This document shows positions 53,054 through 64,000 of a stretch of 64,000 nt of DNA, one piece after another; position 1 is the first letter of the stretch, and each line of letters opens with the position of its first letter. The stretch is from positions 62,001 through 126,000 of the forward strand of contig JBBPTG010000056.1 of assembly GCA_038093975.1 (NCBI GenBank), in the 5' to 3' direction. A program made the position numbers and the translations under genes. The notes under the pieces were generated by a model that searched no databases, had not been told where the DNA came from, and saw only the letters and a list, made by a program, of their open reading frames with translations. Source of the DNA: Chalciporus piperatus (Eukaryota; Basidiomycota; Agaricomycetes; Boletales; Boletaceae).

Positions 53054-55734
53054 ATGGCTGAACTCGTTTCCCCTGCAGGAGTACTCCCTCACATTCCAGA
53101 TAACTTGACGCTTGCACAGTTCATTCTTGATTCCCACCATCCTTTGAGGCCTGTTCGGAAGCATGGAATACCTTGGTTTATTGAAGACCATAGTGGTAGG
53201 ACGTTTGGCTACGAAGAGGTGAGTTTCCGGGTGCTCCGATATCATGCTGCAGTCCCCGCCCCTCCATTCTTGCGTTATCCGGCTCGTGTTCGCATCTGAC
53301 ATTGACCATTAGATATGTGCACGGGTGTTCGGCTTGGCGAATGGATTGAGGAACACCTTTGGTATAAGTGCGTGCCGTCTGGTTGACTAAAAGCGTGTCG
53401 CGCTAATCTGCTATACTCTGTCTAGAGGAAGATGATGTTGGTATGGATAGAACCTACTGCATCATATGCGCATGCACTGAATCTTGACCCCCAAGTCCTG
53501 ATATTCAGTCCGAATCACATCGGTACGCTACTTCATCGTGTCTCATCACAGGTGGTCATACTCAACGTGCAGACAGACTACCTCATTGCCGTCTGGGCAG
53601 CTCACAGACTAGGCGCCATCATGTCGTAAGCCCCCTCTCGCTCCCATTCTAGCCAACGAAAACTGAAGCCCGCAGTGGCGCGAATCCTTTATTCACCCCC
53701 GACGAACTCACCTATCAAGTCCAAGCGACCAAGGCCAACCTTGTCATCACTCACCCCGACTCACTACCCGTGGCTCTTGCCGCTGCAAAAGCTGTCAAGC
53801 TACCCGCGGACCGCATCGTACTGTTCAACGTGGATGGCACTTCGTATGGCAAGCAGATCACAGTTCAGAACCTTGTTGACGAGGGGCTGGCGAGTAAAAC
53901 CACGTTCCAGGAACGTGCCTTGAGGCCTGGTGAAGGAAAGACCAAGATTGCGTTCTTGAATTTCTCTAGCGGGACCACAGGAAGGCCAAAGGTCTGGAAG
54001 ACGTTCTTACAGTTTGTTCGTTGCCAGTGGTATTGATATTGACGCTTCCTCACTAGGCTGTTGCGATACCCCACTATGCCCCGATAGCGAACGTCATCCA
54101 ACTCGCTGCACATCATAGGGTTGATGACCCCAACTTGCCTGATCAACGATTCAGACCTGGTGATATTTGCTGTGCTGGTGAGGCGTCCAATGTTCGATGA
54201 AACTTGCAATGAATCGACCCATTCTTCCACAGTTCTTCCACTATATCGTACGTGATTTATTTGATTGGTCCTCAGTTGGACTGAATGGCACTTTGCCAGA
54301 TATATACGGCTTGGTTTTCAATGTAAGTGGCATATTGAAGCACTACTTGAGTCACTAATCCGCGCCATTTTAAAGACCCACTTGAGTTTCTTCTGCGGGG
54401 TTCGTGTGCAAAACTGCTTTGTTCAGGGCCTGAACTGACGACAGCGATAGATGCCCATCGTTCTCACAGCCAAGTTCAACTTCTCGGATTTCTTAAAGAG
54501 CATCGTTAGACACCGAATCACTCACCTCATGTGAGTCCGGTGACGCTCCTTCGGTGCAAGCACACACTGATCGAGCAAACAACAGGGTTGTTCCCCCTCA
54601 AGTCGTGCTCTTATGTAAAGTAAGAGCTCAACTTCGTTCACATACGTTCTCCCGTTGAAATGCGTGATTGACAGCATCCAGCTGTCAAAGAATATGATCT
54701 CTCCCATGTCCGGTACTTGACTTCCGGTGCAGCTCCGTTATCTCGAGAGCTCATGGAGCGACTCATCGAGATCTTCCCGCATGCTTCCATCGGACAAAGT
54801 TATGGTTTGTCACCTCCTTGTGGGGGATCGACCTGCCGAGCTCATTATGTTACAGGCACGACGGAATCTTGTACGGTGATCACAACGTGGTCCCTCGCAA
54901 ACAAGTGCGATTTGAGTGGCAGCGCCGGTCAATTGGTCCCCGGGATCACTGCTAGGGTGGAGAGGCCTGATGGGACGCTTGCGGAGTTTGATGAGCCCGG
55001 AGAACTTGTGGTGCGTACACCGTCGCTCGCGTTGGGTTATGCCGGAAATCCAGAAGCGTATGTAGACGAACTTTCTTTTGGGAGTATTGACGCTCATGAT
55101 TGTTGCAGGACGAGAGAAACCTTTGTGGACGGGTAAGGAATTCAACTTGTTCTTCGTGTGAAGGGGCTAACGGCTCGTCAGATGGCTCCGTACTGGCGAC
55201 GAAGTCAAGATGAATAGAAACGGAGAGATCTTTGTTCTTGATCGCCTAAAGGTCATCTTGGGCACCATGGTCTTGGAATCATGTCTGACAACCTTTTGCA
55301 GGAAATGCTGAAAGTGCGAGGATACCAGGTCGCTCCAGCAGAGCTGGAAGGCTGCCTTCTCGATCACCCTGATGTCTCGGATACCTGCGTTGTAGGAGTT
55401 CCTGACGAGTACAGTGGGGAACTCCCTCTCGCTTTCGTGGTCTTGCGAGCGGATGCTGCAAGCCGCGTACAGAATGACCCAAGTGCGGCAGAGAAAATCA
55501 AGCAGTCAATCATGAAGGTTCTGTCCACAAATGCTATGAAGCTATCGCCGTGACTGACTCGACCATTCCCTTGATATCTAGCACGTCGCAGACAACAAGG
55601 TTGCGTACAAGAGATTAGCTGGAGGGATAGAGTTCATCGACTTGATTCCGAAGAACCCCAGTGGGAAATTGCTGAGGCGTGTGCTGAGAGAGAAGGCTCG
55701 GGAGATGAGATTGCGGCTGGTTGCGAAACTTTGA
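53054..55734 (+). CDS. Peroxisomal acyl-CoA ligase (4-coumarate-CoA ligase-like), copy 1
   Basis: AMP-forming ligase of the ANL superfamily that activates a carboxylic acid to its CoA thioester. The start at 53054 gives MAELVSPAGVLPHIPDNLTL. Landmarks: [34 protein letters not shown], the P-loop-like [14 protein letters not shown] (AMP binding), LPLYHIYGLVF, VVPPQVVLLCKHP, TSGAAPLSRELMERL, GQSYGTTES (A5), GWLRTGDEV (A7, with the ribose-binding Asp), LDRLKEMLKVRGYQVAPAEL (hinge/A8) and [15 protein letters not shown] (A10 lysine). The C-terminus is VAKL, ending in the PTS1 tripeptide AKL, so import into peroxisomes is expected. The substrate (aromatic, fatty or dicarboxylic acid) cannot be deduced. 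At least a dozen introns. About 560 residues. All motifs are intact. Confidence 0.9.
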
Positions 55735-55783
55735 TTTATATGCTGATTTCAACTGTCGTCTGAGTGAAACGTTGATCAGGTCG

Positions 55784-55797
55784 TTGACTACGCCCTA
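55784..55797 (+). promoter_or_regulatory. Shared motif TTGACTACGCCCTA upstream of ligase 2
   Basis: About 295 bp before the start of the second ligase. It differs by one base from the copy at 61723-61736 upstream of carnitine acetyltransferase and by one from the copy at 15321-15334. Confidence 0.3.
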
Positions 55798-55947
55798 CTA
55801 CACCTGTGCTCTATGTCTCATCACCTAGCGACAAACCAAGCGACAAACCGACGTCAGTCAGTCAGTAACCGGACGTCGCGAGAACGGCACCCGACCGCTG
55901 CCAGGACTCTGTGAGAGTCTGAGTGGATGGTCCAGGTTGTGACAAAT

Positions 55948-55953
55948 TATATA
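55948..55953 (+). promoter_or_regulatory. TATA-like box of ligase 2
   Basis: TATATA within acaaattatatatcctc, about 140 bp before the start codon; plausible core promoter for the second ligase. Confidence 0.35.
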
Positions 55954-56091
55954 TCCTCTACTAGCCGGACGGGTCATATGTACTGGCCCCCGCCAAGCCT
56001 CTGTCTTGTCTCAGTTCCCAAACCATAAGTAGGGCCCTGCTACGCCTACCACTCGTCCCACCCACTTTTCGTCCATACTCACGTTGATACC

Positions 56092-58756
56092 ATGACAGAG
56101 ATCTCTGGCGGAACAGTGGACTGCACCGTTCCTGACAACTTGACTATTCCCCAATTCTTCCTCGATACCCACCACCCCCTACGGCCAATACGGAATGGGA
56201 ACACACCCTGGCTGGTAGAAGACGCCACAGGCAGGGCTATTGGACTTGAGGAGGTGCGTGTGTTGTGGATTCATGGTCTACTTCCGGCTGAGGCTGAACG
56301 GACCGGTAGTTGCGCGCACGGACGTTCGGGCTCGCGAATGCTCTCTGTGCGCGATATGGCATCAGTGAGTGGTGGATGTACTTTGATTGTGCCATGTCAC
56401 TGTCTTACGCATGATACCGTGATGAAGAGGACAACGATGTTGGTACGTCTTTGGTTGTGTAGCCTCTCGGCTTTCATGCTGCAAGTACTGAAAGATGTCC
56501 AAAACCACCAGTGCTGATTTATAGCCCGAACCACGTCGGTATGTCGTCATCTTCCTGGGTTTCGCTGTCAAGTTCAAAATTAAAAAATTACATCTTCCTC
56601 CTTTCAGACTATCCCCCTGCCATATGGGCGGCACATCGACTTGGTGCTATCGTCTCGTCTGTCCCCTTTCGTCGCTCTTCCTGATCCAAGTGTTCACGTA
56701 TAGATGATCCAACAGGAGCGCGAACCCGGCTTATAACGCGGATGAACTTCTATACCAAATGCAGATAACCAAGGCTGCACTCATCATTACCCACCCATGG
56801 TCGTTGAGCACTGCCATTACAGCCGCTCGCGCAGCTGGTATACCAGAAACACGCGTCGTGATATTTGACGAGGTCTCGGGTAACAACCAAACCACTGTGC
56901 AGTCGCTCATAGAAGAAGGGTTGAAGATGGACCAGTGTTTCGTTGAGCCGAAACTGAAGCCTGGGGAAGCAAAGTCCAAGCTCGCGTTCCTGAACTTTTC
57001 GAGTGGTACGACGGGTAAACCCAAGGTGAGTTCCTTGGACTTGGACCGAGCAAGAGGTGCTGAACACGCGGACGCAAGGCTGTTATGATCTCACATTATG
57101 CTCCTATCATGAACGTTATTCAAATGTCGATTTACAACAAGCTCAACCAAAATTATTGCGCATGGGAGGACCAAAGATTCCGTCCCGGGGATGTGGCCGC
57201 TGGAAGTGAGTAAAAAAATGAACCTGTATTCGTCTCCAGTGCTAAGCAGATGTGTTCAGTGCTGCCGTTCTATCGTAAGTCAGAATTGTTCTTGTTCTTG
57301 TTCTCGTCTGAGCCTTCACGAACCAAGACATATACGGCCTCGTCGTTTCTGTGAGTCTCTGCATTGCGTGTGATACCTCACTTGGCTTATACACATAACA
57401 GTTACACTTCATGCAGTTCTGTGGTGTCAGTCCCTTGTTCACCCGCTCTGAATTGCATACTTAGGCTAACTTCACTGCTTAGATAACGCTAGTGGTGATC
57501 CCAAAGTTCAGCTTCACGGACTTTCTGGGAAGTATTGTCAAGCACAGGATAACACATTTGATGTAATGCCCATTGCTCCTTCAAACAAGTTCGACCAACT
57601 AACGATGCTAAAGGCTTGTTCCACCCCAAATCGTGTTGCTCTGCAAGGTACGTTTTAGTGGTCAGCGTTATGCCAGCGGACATTCACAGTTAAATCATGA
57701 AGAGTCCGGTTACCAAGCAATATGACCTTTCCGGTGTCCGATACATGATCTGTGGTGCAGCTCCTTTGTCTGCGGAGCTCATGGCTCAGGTTGTCAAAGT
57801 CCTTCCCAATGCACAGATTGGTCAAGGATACGGTGAGTGCCTTTTCCTCGATCGATGAATGCTGGCTTACAGAGTTTAGGTATGACTGAGTCGTCAACCT
57901 CGATCACAATGTTCTCTACGGACACGAAGATAGGAATACCGGGAAGTGCTGGAAAACTCATACCCGGTGTTACAGCCCGAGTCATGAAAGAAGATGGGAC
58001 TCTGGCAGGATACAATGAGCCTGGTGAACTTCAAGTGAATATACCCTCTGTAGCTCTTGGGTACTGGCAGAACGAACAGGCGTAAGTTTTCTCGTGTCCT
58101 TTCTAAAAGAAATACTTGTTAACCGGCTGAAATACAGGACGAACGAGACGTTTGTCGACGGGTAATGTTTCTACCTCGACAAGTCGCTGGTCAAGGAACT
58201 GACTCGTCATAGATGGCTATGCACCGGTGATAAAGTCTTTATTCGGGAAGACAAAGAAATCTTTATTGTGGATCGACTCAAAGTCAGTTCTCTTAATCTA
58301 TGGAAAGTCGTTCACCCCCCTGATGAGCTGGCAGGAAATCATGAAAGTCAGAGGGTTCCAAGTAGCACCAGCTGAACTCGAGGGATGGTTGCTGGAACTC
58401 CCCGACGTGGCTGATGCTTGCGTCGTCCCGGTTCCAGACGACTACAGTGGGGAGGTGCCCATGGCATTCGTGGTCCTCCGCCCTCATGTCGCCAAGCGTA
58501 TCACAGACAACCCGGAAGAAGCGGAGAAGGTCAAGGCTGCTATGAAAAAGGTTCGTGCTTGCAAAGTACTCGGTCTCTGAACGATAACTGACGGGTGGTC
58601 ATGTAGCATGTTGCAGACAATAAGGTGGCATATAAGCACCTTGCAGGAGGTGTCGAATTCATCGATGCGATACCCAAGAATCCGAGTGGGAAGCTTCTGC
58701 GACGCGTGTTGCGGGACCGGGTTCGGGAGACGATGAAGCGTAGAGCTAAACTTTGA
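56092..58756 (+). CDS. Peroxisomal acyl-CoA ligase (4-coumarate-CoA ligase-like), copy 2
   Basis: Tandem paralogue of the preceding ligase, same orientation. The start at 56092 gives [20 protein letters not shown], then [20 protein letters not shown]. Very short exons at 56311-56560 encode [23 protein letters not shown] and VLIYSPNHV, and [16 protein letters not shown] follows. Motifs: [12 protein letters not shown] (AMP-binding), [13 protein letters not shown] [87 protein letters not shown] and [14 protein letters not shown] with the A10 lysine. The protein ends RAKL, again a PTS1 AKL. The microexons all keep the frame, so it is not a pseudogene. About 550 residues. Divergence from copy 1 is clear at the amino acid level, so the duplication is not recent and substrates may differ. 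Confidence 0.9.
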
Positions 58757-58971
58757 TAGTACTCACGATGTGTTGCTGCTCGTGGACCAAGTTACAGTGC
58801 TATGTATACCCGTGTCCATCTTATCTTATCTTAGTCGTCTAGAACTCTCCCGAACGGGCTCGGAATGAGGCTTGCGCGTCCAGTGCTTTTTTATTTAGAC
58901 CTGCCCGGGCAGGCTCCTGTGTCCAGCATTACATCTTAGACTCTCTACTTAGACCACCCACGACATTCTGA

Positions 58972-61429
58972 ATGACGTCCCCAGTCAAGCTCTACGTTTA
59001 CGACCTCAGCAATGGCCTCGCAAGACAACTGTCGCTACAGCTCACAGGGCATCAGATAGATGGTGTATGGTTCGTGTAGCAGATCACCTCCATGGCTCAT
59101 ATTCTAATCATACGCGTTCAAGCACAGGCATACATCAGTAGTCGTCTTTGACAAGGAGATATTCTACGGACAAGGAATCAGCATCACTCAACCCGGAAGG
59201 TCTCATGTGCGCAGTTGTTTGTCTGTTCGTCTGCGCACAGCACTCACCCCACCCTCAGCATGGATCTCCACTTCGGATTGTTGATATTGGGGAGACTGCT
59301 ATTGATGAAGAGATCTTCAACGAGTACCTCGCTGAAATGCGCCAACATTACACTGCAGACAAGGTATTCTTGCATTCTGACGCACCCCTCGACGCACTTC
59401 GCTCACGCTCACGCAGTACCACCTGCTAGGTGAGGGCGTCCTCTTTCCAGCCTCTCTTGCCCACGGATGTTGAGCATGTCGCGACCAGACTTCAACTGCA
59501 ACTCCTTTACGAACGACTGCATTGGATTCCTGACCGGAGGCAGCATTCCTGACTACATCAAAGGTAGACTCCAAGTCCTCCTTTCCATGATCTGTATTGC
59601 TCGCTGACGACTCGGAATCACAGCACTGCCGAGCGATTTCCTCTCCACGCCCTTTGGGCAAGCACTCAGACCGACCATAGACGCCATGTTTGCCGGTCGC
59701 CCAGCACCAGCACCAGCACCATCCCGGGCTCTTGGTGTCCCGATGGCCAGCACTCCGGGTGCTGCAGCGCCAGCTCCGACCGCATCCGAAGCAGCGCTCG
59801 CTGCAAGCCTGCTCCAGGCTGTTGCCGCGCAAGCAACAACGGCAGGGACAGCCCAAGCGCCCAACGGGTTCCTCCCTACATCCCCTGTTTCTCGCGCTGC
59901 TGCTCCTGTACCGGTGCGTGATGCACCTCTCACAGCACCGGTGAACATCACCACGAACCCGGCCTCCTTCCACAATCTCCTTCGCTCTAACCAAGCGGTC
60001 GTCGCTTTCTTCACGAGCGCGACGTGTGGACCGTGCCGCATGATCGAGCCTGTGTTTGAAGAGCTCGCGAGGAGTAAGAGTAGGGTGAATGGGGGTGTCG
60101 CATTTGCAAAGATTGATTTGAGCGTCGGGCTGGGTAATGCGGTTGCGGGCGAGTATCAGGTACGCGTGACACCGACATTTATCTTCTTCTTGGATGGCAC
60201 GAAGGTGAGATGTTTGGTACTGTGGTTGATCAGGGGTGCTGATCGTAATTGTGCCTCAGAAACATGAATTCAAGGGGGTGAATGCACCAGAACTCAGGAC
60301 TCAGGTCGACTTGTTGATCTTTGAGGCGTTTCCTCGTCAGTAGTCTTTCCCGGGTTTCGTCAGGTTGGCTGACTGAACGCCGTTATGACAGCACATCCAC
60401 ACACGTCGCTCTCGCTGCCAGCTGTCGAGTCGCTATCCCTTAATCCGATCCTCTTTTCACAGGTACCCAATTTGGATACGATATTTACGAAGTTGACGGG
60501 ATTCATCGATGGCGTTTTGTCATGGAATGGACCAGTGACACAGGCTCAAGTCAAGCAAACGTTGTCGAAGACCGTTCTTCCATTCCTCAAAGCTTCTACC
60601 GCTACTCCGCCAGCGCAGCAGCGTCCCCCATCCTTTGATCATTGGCCAACCCTAGCTTCCTGCCTCGCTTCCAACATGAAACTGAGCGAACTGTTCCCGC
60701 TAGCGGACATATGGCGTATCGCACTTCTGAACGCTAATTTCTCGGCTTGGAATGCGACCAAGAAAGGTCCACAAAGTCCCATCAACCTTCTGATGAACAA
60801 GGCTCTCCAGGGCGAGAACGTCCCACGCAACTATCTGCTGACCATTCTGCGGATGGTCACGAATACGTTCTCGAACCAGGTATTGGCTCGTGAGGTGATT
60901 CTCTTTACAAGGGATGCTCTCACGAAGCTTCTCGTCGATTCGTTGTTGAATGAGGATGCGACGGTGCGGACTGCCGCTGCCAGCCTCGCGTTCAATATTG
61001 CTGCGTACCTGCAGAAACTTCGGGCGGACAAGGCGAATGCGCGCGACAACGCAACGGGTCAGGAAGAGAACGATGAGTGGGAGCTCGAATTGGTCGTTGC
61101 TGTGCTCAATGCGATCGAACGGGAGCAGAACAGCGAAGAAACAGGCAAGTCAACGACATTTTGTTATTCTGTCTGGCGCGGTAGTACAATGTGCTGACGA
61201 GCATTCCTTGACATGTGATTTAGTGTACCGGCTCACAGCGTGCCTTGCGCTGTTGCTACGGCTGTCTCCATACATGGAGCAACTTACCCCGCTGCTCGAA
61301 GCGTTGAGGACGCGCGACGTACTCAAGGGGAAACTGGAGAAGGGTGGATGCGAAGAATCCGGGGCCGTCAAGAAGGAGGTCCGTAGGCTCGTTTTAGAAG
61401 TTGCGGAGAAGCTTTGCCCTGAGAGTTAG
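58972..61429 (+). CDS. PPPDE (DeSI-like) peptidase - thioredoxin - PUL fusion protein
   Basis: Three domains in one protein of about 690 residues. The N-terminal PPPDE domain (from the start, [20 protein letters not shown]) has the catalytic His in GVWHTSVVVF and Cys in [11 protein letters not shown]; related DeSI enzymes are deSUMOylating or deubiquitinating peptidases. A Pro/Ala-rich linker follows (residues about 155-225, [14 protein letters not shown]). The thioredoxin domain has [20 protein letters not shown] with both CGPC cysteines, and [13 protein letters not shown] with the cis-proline. After an intron, the C-terminal PUL domain (an ARM-like solenoid that in Ufd3/PLAA binds Cdc48/p97) covers [19 protein letters not shown] through [20 protein letters not shown] and [12 protein letters not shown]. 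The domain set points to ubiquitin/SUMO deconjugation coupled to redox state and Cdc48. This architecture has been noted before in fungi. Introns separate the domains. Confidence 0.9.
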
Positions 61430-61974
61430 CGAGCTGTGCTTTTTATATATACACTCCATAGAATGCAAGACGGAATGGACTGTGGATATATGTAGAACTA
61501 TGAATATACGAACGCCAGTTCGATGGGGGGGGACTGACTCGCCCGATGGGCCGTTGTCGCGCTATCCCGGGAGACGGGAATCACGAGTTGGGATAAACCG
61601 GAATCCCGGCGGGACCTTTGTTATGCCACGTTCAAGTTTCAAAAGTCTAGACTGACACCGTTGACGACGTCTGTCTGCTTGGACGTCTCGATCTGTTACT
61701 TTAGAGCACTAGACGGTGTTCGTTGACTGCGCCCTATTTCCATTTACTAGTATCTCTTATAGCTCCCTCCAAGCTCTGGCGTAGTAGTTGCTGGCAGCAC
61801 TCAGAACCCTCAGCCAGAAACTACCGACTCGATTCATTGTGATACCACCAAGTGGAATGCTCAAGTTGTCTAGCAATCTAGTCTCTCGGTCATCGCGTAT
61901 TCCGGTGGGTATTTAAATTGTGGCTCTCTCATCCCGCTGACCCGGTTCCCGCTCTCCAGCTTCAACTATACCAG
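61430..61974. other. Promoter region of carnitine acetyltransferase
   Basis: About 545 bp. It holds a G-rich stretch (61520-61533), the 14 bp motif at 61723-61736, and TATTTAAAT at 61910-61918, a TATA-like element about 60 bp before the start codon. No coding sequence. Confidence 0.45.
61723..61736 (+). promoter_or_regulatory. Shared motif TTGACTGCGCCCTA upstream of carnitine acetyltransferase
   Basis: About 250 bp before the start. It is embedded in cGTTGACTgCGCCCTAt, a near match to the copy upstream of ligase 2, where the bases before it (TCGTTGACT) are also shared. Confidence 0.3.
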
Positions 61975-64000
61975 ATGGCCAACAAACGTACCATTAAATC
62001 TTCTGCACCTCGCAAGTCTCACCCTCTCCCCGAGGGTTACTCCGAAGACCCATCCGCGGGCCACATGCTCCGTTTCCAAGCCTCCCTCCCCCACCTCCCC
62101 GTGCCCCCACTCTCCTCCACCGTCTCCAAATACCTTACCTCTGTCGAACCACTCCTCACACCCTCCGAATACGCCACCACCGTTGCGCGCGCCCAAGCCT
62201 TCCTCGAATCCCCACTCGCAGCCGACCTTCAATGCCGTCTGGAAGCCCGGGCCGCTGACCCGTCAACCAAAAACTGGCTCGCGGATTGGTGGAACGATGC
62301 TGCGTACATGGGATATCGCGATCCTGTGGTGGTGTTTGTGAGTTACTTTTATGTGCATTTGGATGATGCGAGGAGGAGGGAACCGGCCAAACGGGCTGCG
62401 AGTCTCGTCAAGGCCATGCTGGTGTTTAGGGAGCTAACGGAATCGTGCGTGATTTTTTTCGCTTCTGTTGGCCTTCGTGGTGCTGACTGCGCACACGCAC
62501 ATGCACATGCATACAGGAAACGGTTGGAACCTGAAAAGGTCCGAGGAATGCCTCTTTGCATGGAATCATACAAGTGGCTGTGAGTACATCATGCATGCAG
62601 ACGTCTACATTGTCATTAATGGGGTTCTGTTCCATTCCGGGTTTCATTTTTCATTTTCTCTAGCTTCCATGCCTGTCGGTATCCTGTCAAGCCATCGGAT
62701 ACCGCGGCCAAGTTTGACCCAAAGACGCACGATCACGTCGTGTTCGTGCGGAAGAACAAGTTTTTCGAGGTTCCGCTTACGAGACCTGATGGCCAAGAAC
62801 TCAGCGCTGCCGAACTGGAAGTGTACGTTTTCGAAGTTTCATTGACATGTTGACGGAGTGCTTGACGTCGTGTTTACAGCCAAGTCGAGCGCGTCATCGA
62901 GATGGCGGGTGAGAATAAGGGCGTTCCCATTGGTGCTCTTACCTCGGAGAACAGAGATATCTGGGCTGATGTACGTTGCTGATGCATGATTCGCATCTCG
63001 CTTTTTACTCAAGGAGGGAACTAGGCCCGCGAGGCGTTGTTGGCCGCCTCGCCTGTGAATGTCAAGTCATTGGAACGGATCGAATCTGCAGCGATCGTTA
63101 TTTGTCTTGATGATACCAAGCCCGTGACTCGCGAGGACATCTCGTGGGCGTGTTGGGTTGGAGATGGCCGAAACCGATTTTACGACAAGCATCAATGTAC
63201 GTGTTTCATTTCGATCACGTGTGTACAGCAAACTAATTACGCTTGTGGCGAAATGAAGTGGTCGTGTTCGATAACGGGCGCTCCGGATTCCTAGGAGAAC
63301 ACTCGTGCATGGATGGCACGCCTACGCTTCGGTTGAACGAGTTCATGTTGGGATCATTGGCTGCCAACAAGGTCGATCTTGGTCCGGGCCGATCGGGTGC
63401 GACAGGATCGGATCTTGCAGCTCCGGCTGAGCTTCAGTTCGAGCTGAATGACAAGTGCAAGGGGTATATTAGCGATGCGTGCAAGCACTTTGACGAGCTT
63501 GTGGGTCAGCATGAGATGGAAGTGAGTTCATTGATTTGAAATGCGAGCATGAGGCTGACGTGAACAGGTTTTGCACTATGAAGGGTATGGCAAAGAGCTG
63601 ATGAAGAAGTTCAAAGTGTCGCCTGATGCATGGGCGCAACTCGTGAAGCAACTTGCGTTCCAGAAGATGCATGGACGGCCTGGAGTGACGTACGAGAGTT
63701 GTCAGACGCGCAAGTACAAGCTCGGGCGTACGGAGGTAATACGAAGTTCGAGCAAGGAGAGCAAGGCCTGGACTGAGGCGATGATGGATCCTGATGTGAC
63801 GGTGAGATTTGAGAGGTATTTGAAAGTGGAGGCATATTAATTGAAAGAGTGCAGGACGTGGAGCGTGCTCAGTTGTTCCGACGTGCGATTTCGAGGCATC
63901 TCGAGTATGCATCGTGGGCCAGTGAAGGACAGGGTGTGGACCGTCATTTGTTCGGGTTGAAGCGGATGTTGGGTGAGGGCGAATCTGTGCCTGAGATTTA
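61975..64000 (+). CDS. CAT2: Carnitine O-acetyltransferase, N-terminal part (gene runs off the window)
   Basis: Transfers acetyl groups between CoA and carnitine, allowing export from peroxisomes and mitochondria. The start at 61975 gives MANKRTIKSSAPRKSHPLPE; an earlier in-frame TTG is not the start. Visible family blocks: FQASLPHLPVPPLSSTVSKY, NWLADWWNDAAYMGYRDPVV, the short KRLEPEKVRGMPLCMESYKW exon, HACRYPVKPSDTAAKF, HVVFVRKNKFFEVPLTRPDG, GALTSENRDIWADAREALL, and the catalytic-histidine motif GEHSCMDGTPTLRLNEFML. The usual second residue after His-Ser in this motif is Met or Ala; here it is Cys. The following TYESCQTRKYKLGRTEVIRS is the substrate-binding block. Eight introns. The last exon is cut at 64000, so the C-terminus (and any PTS1) is not visible. 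The N-terminal Lys/Arg/Ser content would allow mitochondrial targeting. Confidence 0.92.

Larger units (their letters stand above)
55735..56091. other. Intergenic region between the two ligase genes
   Basis: About 360 bp. It contains the 14 bp motif at 55784-55797, an AGCGACAAACC duplicate (55828-55852) and a TATA-like TATATA at 55948-55953. No coding sequence. Confidence 0.5.

Noticed and set aside
53865..54230. Antisense frame in ligase 1
   Set aside because: Mirror of the AMP-binding region; no independent support.
56240..56660. Ligase copy 2 as a pseudogene because of the broken frame
   Set aside because: Microexons with good splice signals restore every expected motif without a stop.
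59317..59994. 225-residue open frame on the minus strand
   Set aside because: It is antisense to the PPPDE-thioredoxin gene's Pro/Ala-rich GC-biased linker, has no family features and no splice partner.

Overview
The window is typical compact genome sequence from a filamentous basidiomycete, most likely an Agaricomycete. Almost every gene is split by many introns of about 45-65 bp with GT...AG ends. Genes lie on both strands with intergenic gaps of only about 100-600 bp. The gene content fits this lineage: a Ras exchange factor with SH3 and WW domains, fungal HR1-C2-C1-C1 protein kinase C, a DASH complex subunit, Argonaute, endosulfine, a PPPDE-thioredoxin-PUL fusion, and small secreted cysteine-rich proteins. 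No tRNA, rRNA, CRISPR array or intact transposon was found. Gene models below are hand-assembled spliced models; outer coordinates are start to stop codon and include introns.

Layout. 1-16 kb: 3' end of the ribosome-maturation GTPase EFL1; a Cdc25-type RasGEF; acyl-protein thioesterase; an unknown membrane protein; DAD1; protein kinase C; an unknown acidic protein; endosulfine. This stretch is rich in Ras/PKC/Greatwall signalling. 16-24 kb: DNA polymerase alpha B subunit, a secreted protein made of two repeats, and a tandem pair of HSL-type alpha/beta hydrolases. 24-32.6 kb: splicing factor Cwf19, a pRiA4b ORF-3-like protein, a roughly 2.7 kb gene-poor stretch with decayed coding fragments (including a possible HET-type remnant), a DUF427 protein with a GC-AG intron, and a mitochondrial NAD/nucleotide-type carrier. 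33.9-43.8 kb: a single-pass surface protein, an EOS1-like ER membrane protein, a slicer-competent Argonaute and a CitE-like lyase. 44-52 kb: the DEAH spliceosomal ATPase Prp2, RPA large subunit, and a putative peroxin. 53-64 kb: two tandem peroxisomal (AKL-ending) acyl-CoA ligases, the PPPDE-thioredoxin-PUL fusion, and the 5' part of carnitine acetyltransferase.

Most genes are conserved housekeeping genes with no operon logic. The clearest functional grouping is at 50-64 kb, where a putative Pex8-like peroxin ending in PRL, two PTS1-bearing acyl-activating enzymes and carnitine acetyltransferase lie close together. These could cooperate in peroxisomal acid activation and acyl export. I did not find a clearly new multi-gene system. 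The best candidates for follow-up are this peroxisomal neighbourhood, a short motif shared by three intergenic regions, the gene-conversion-like hydrolase pair, the start-codon-only exon of PKC, and the decayed region at 28-30.5 kb.
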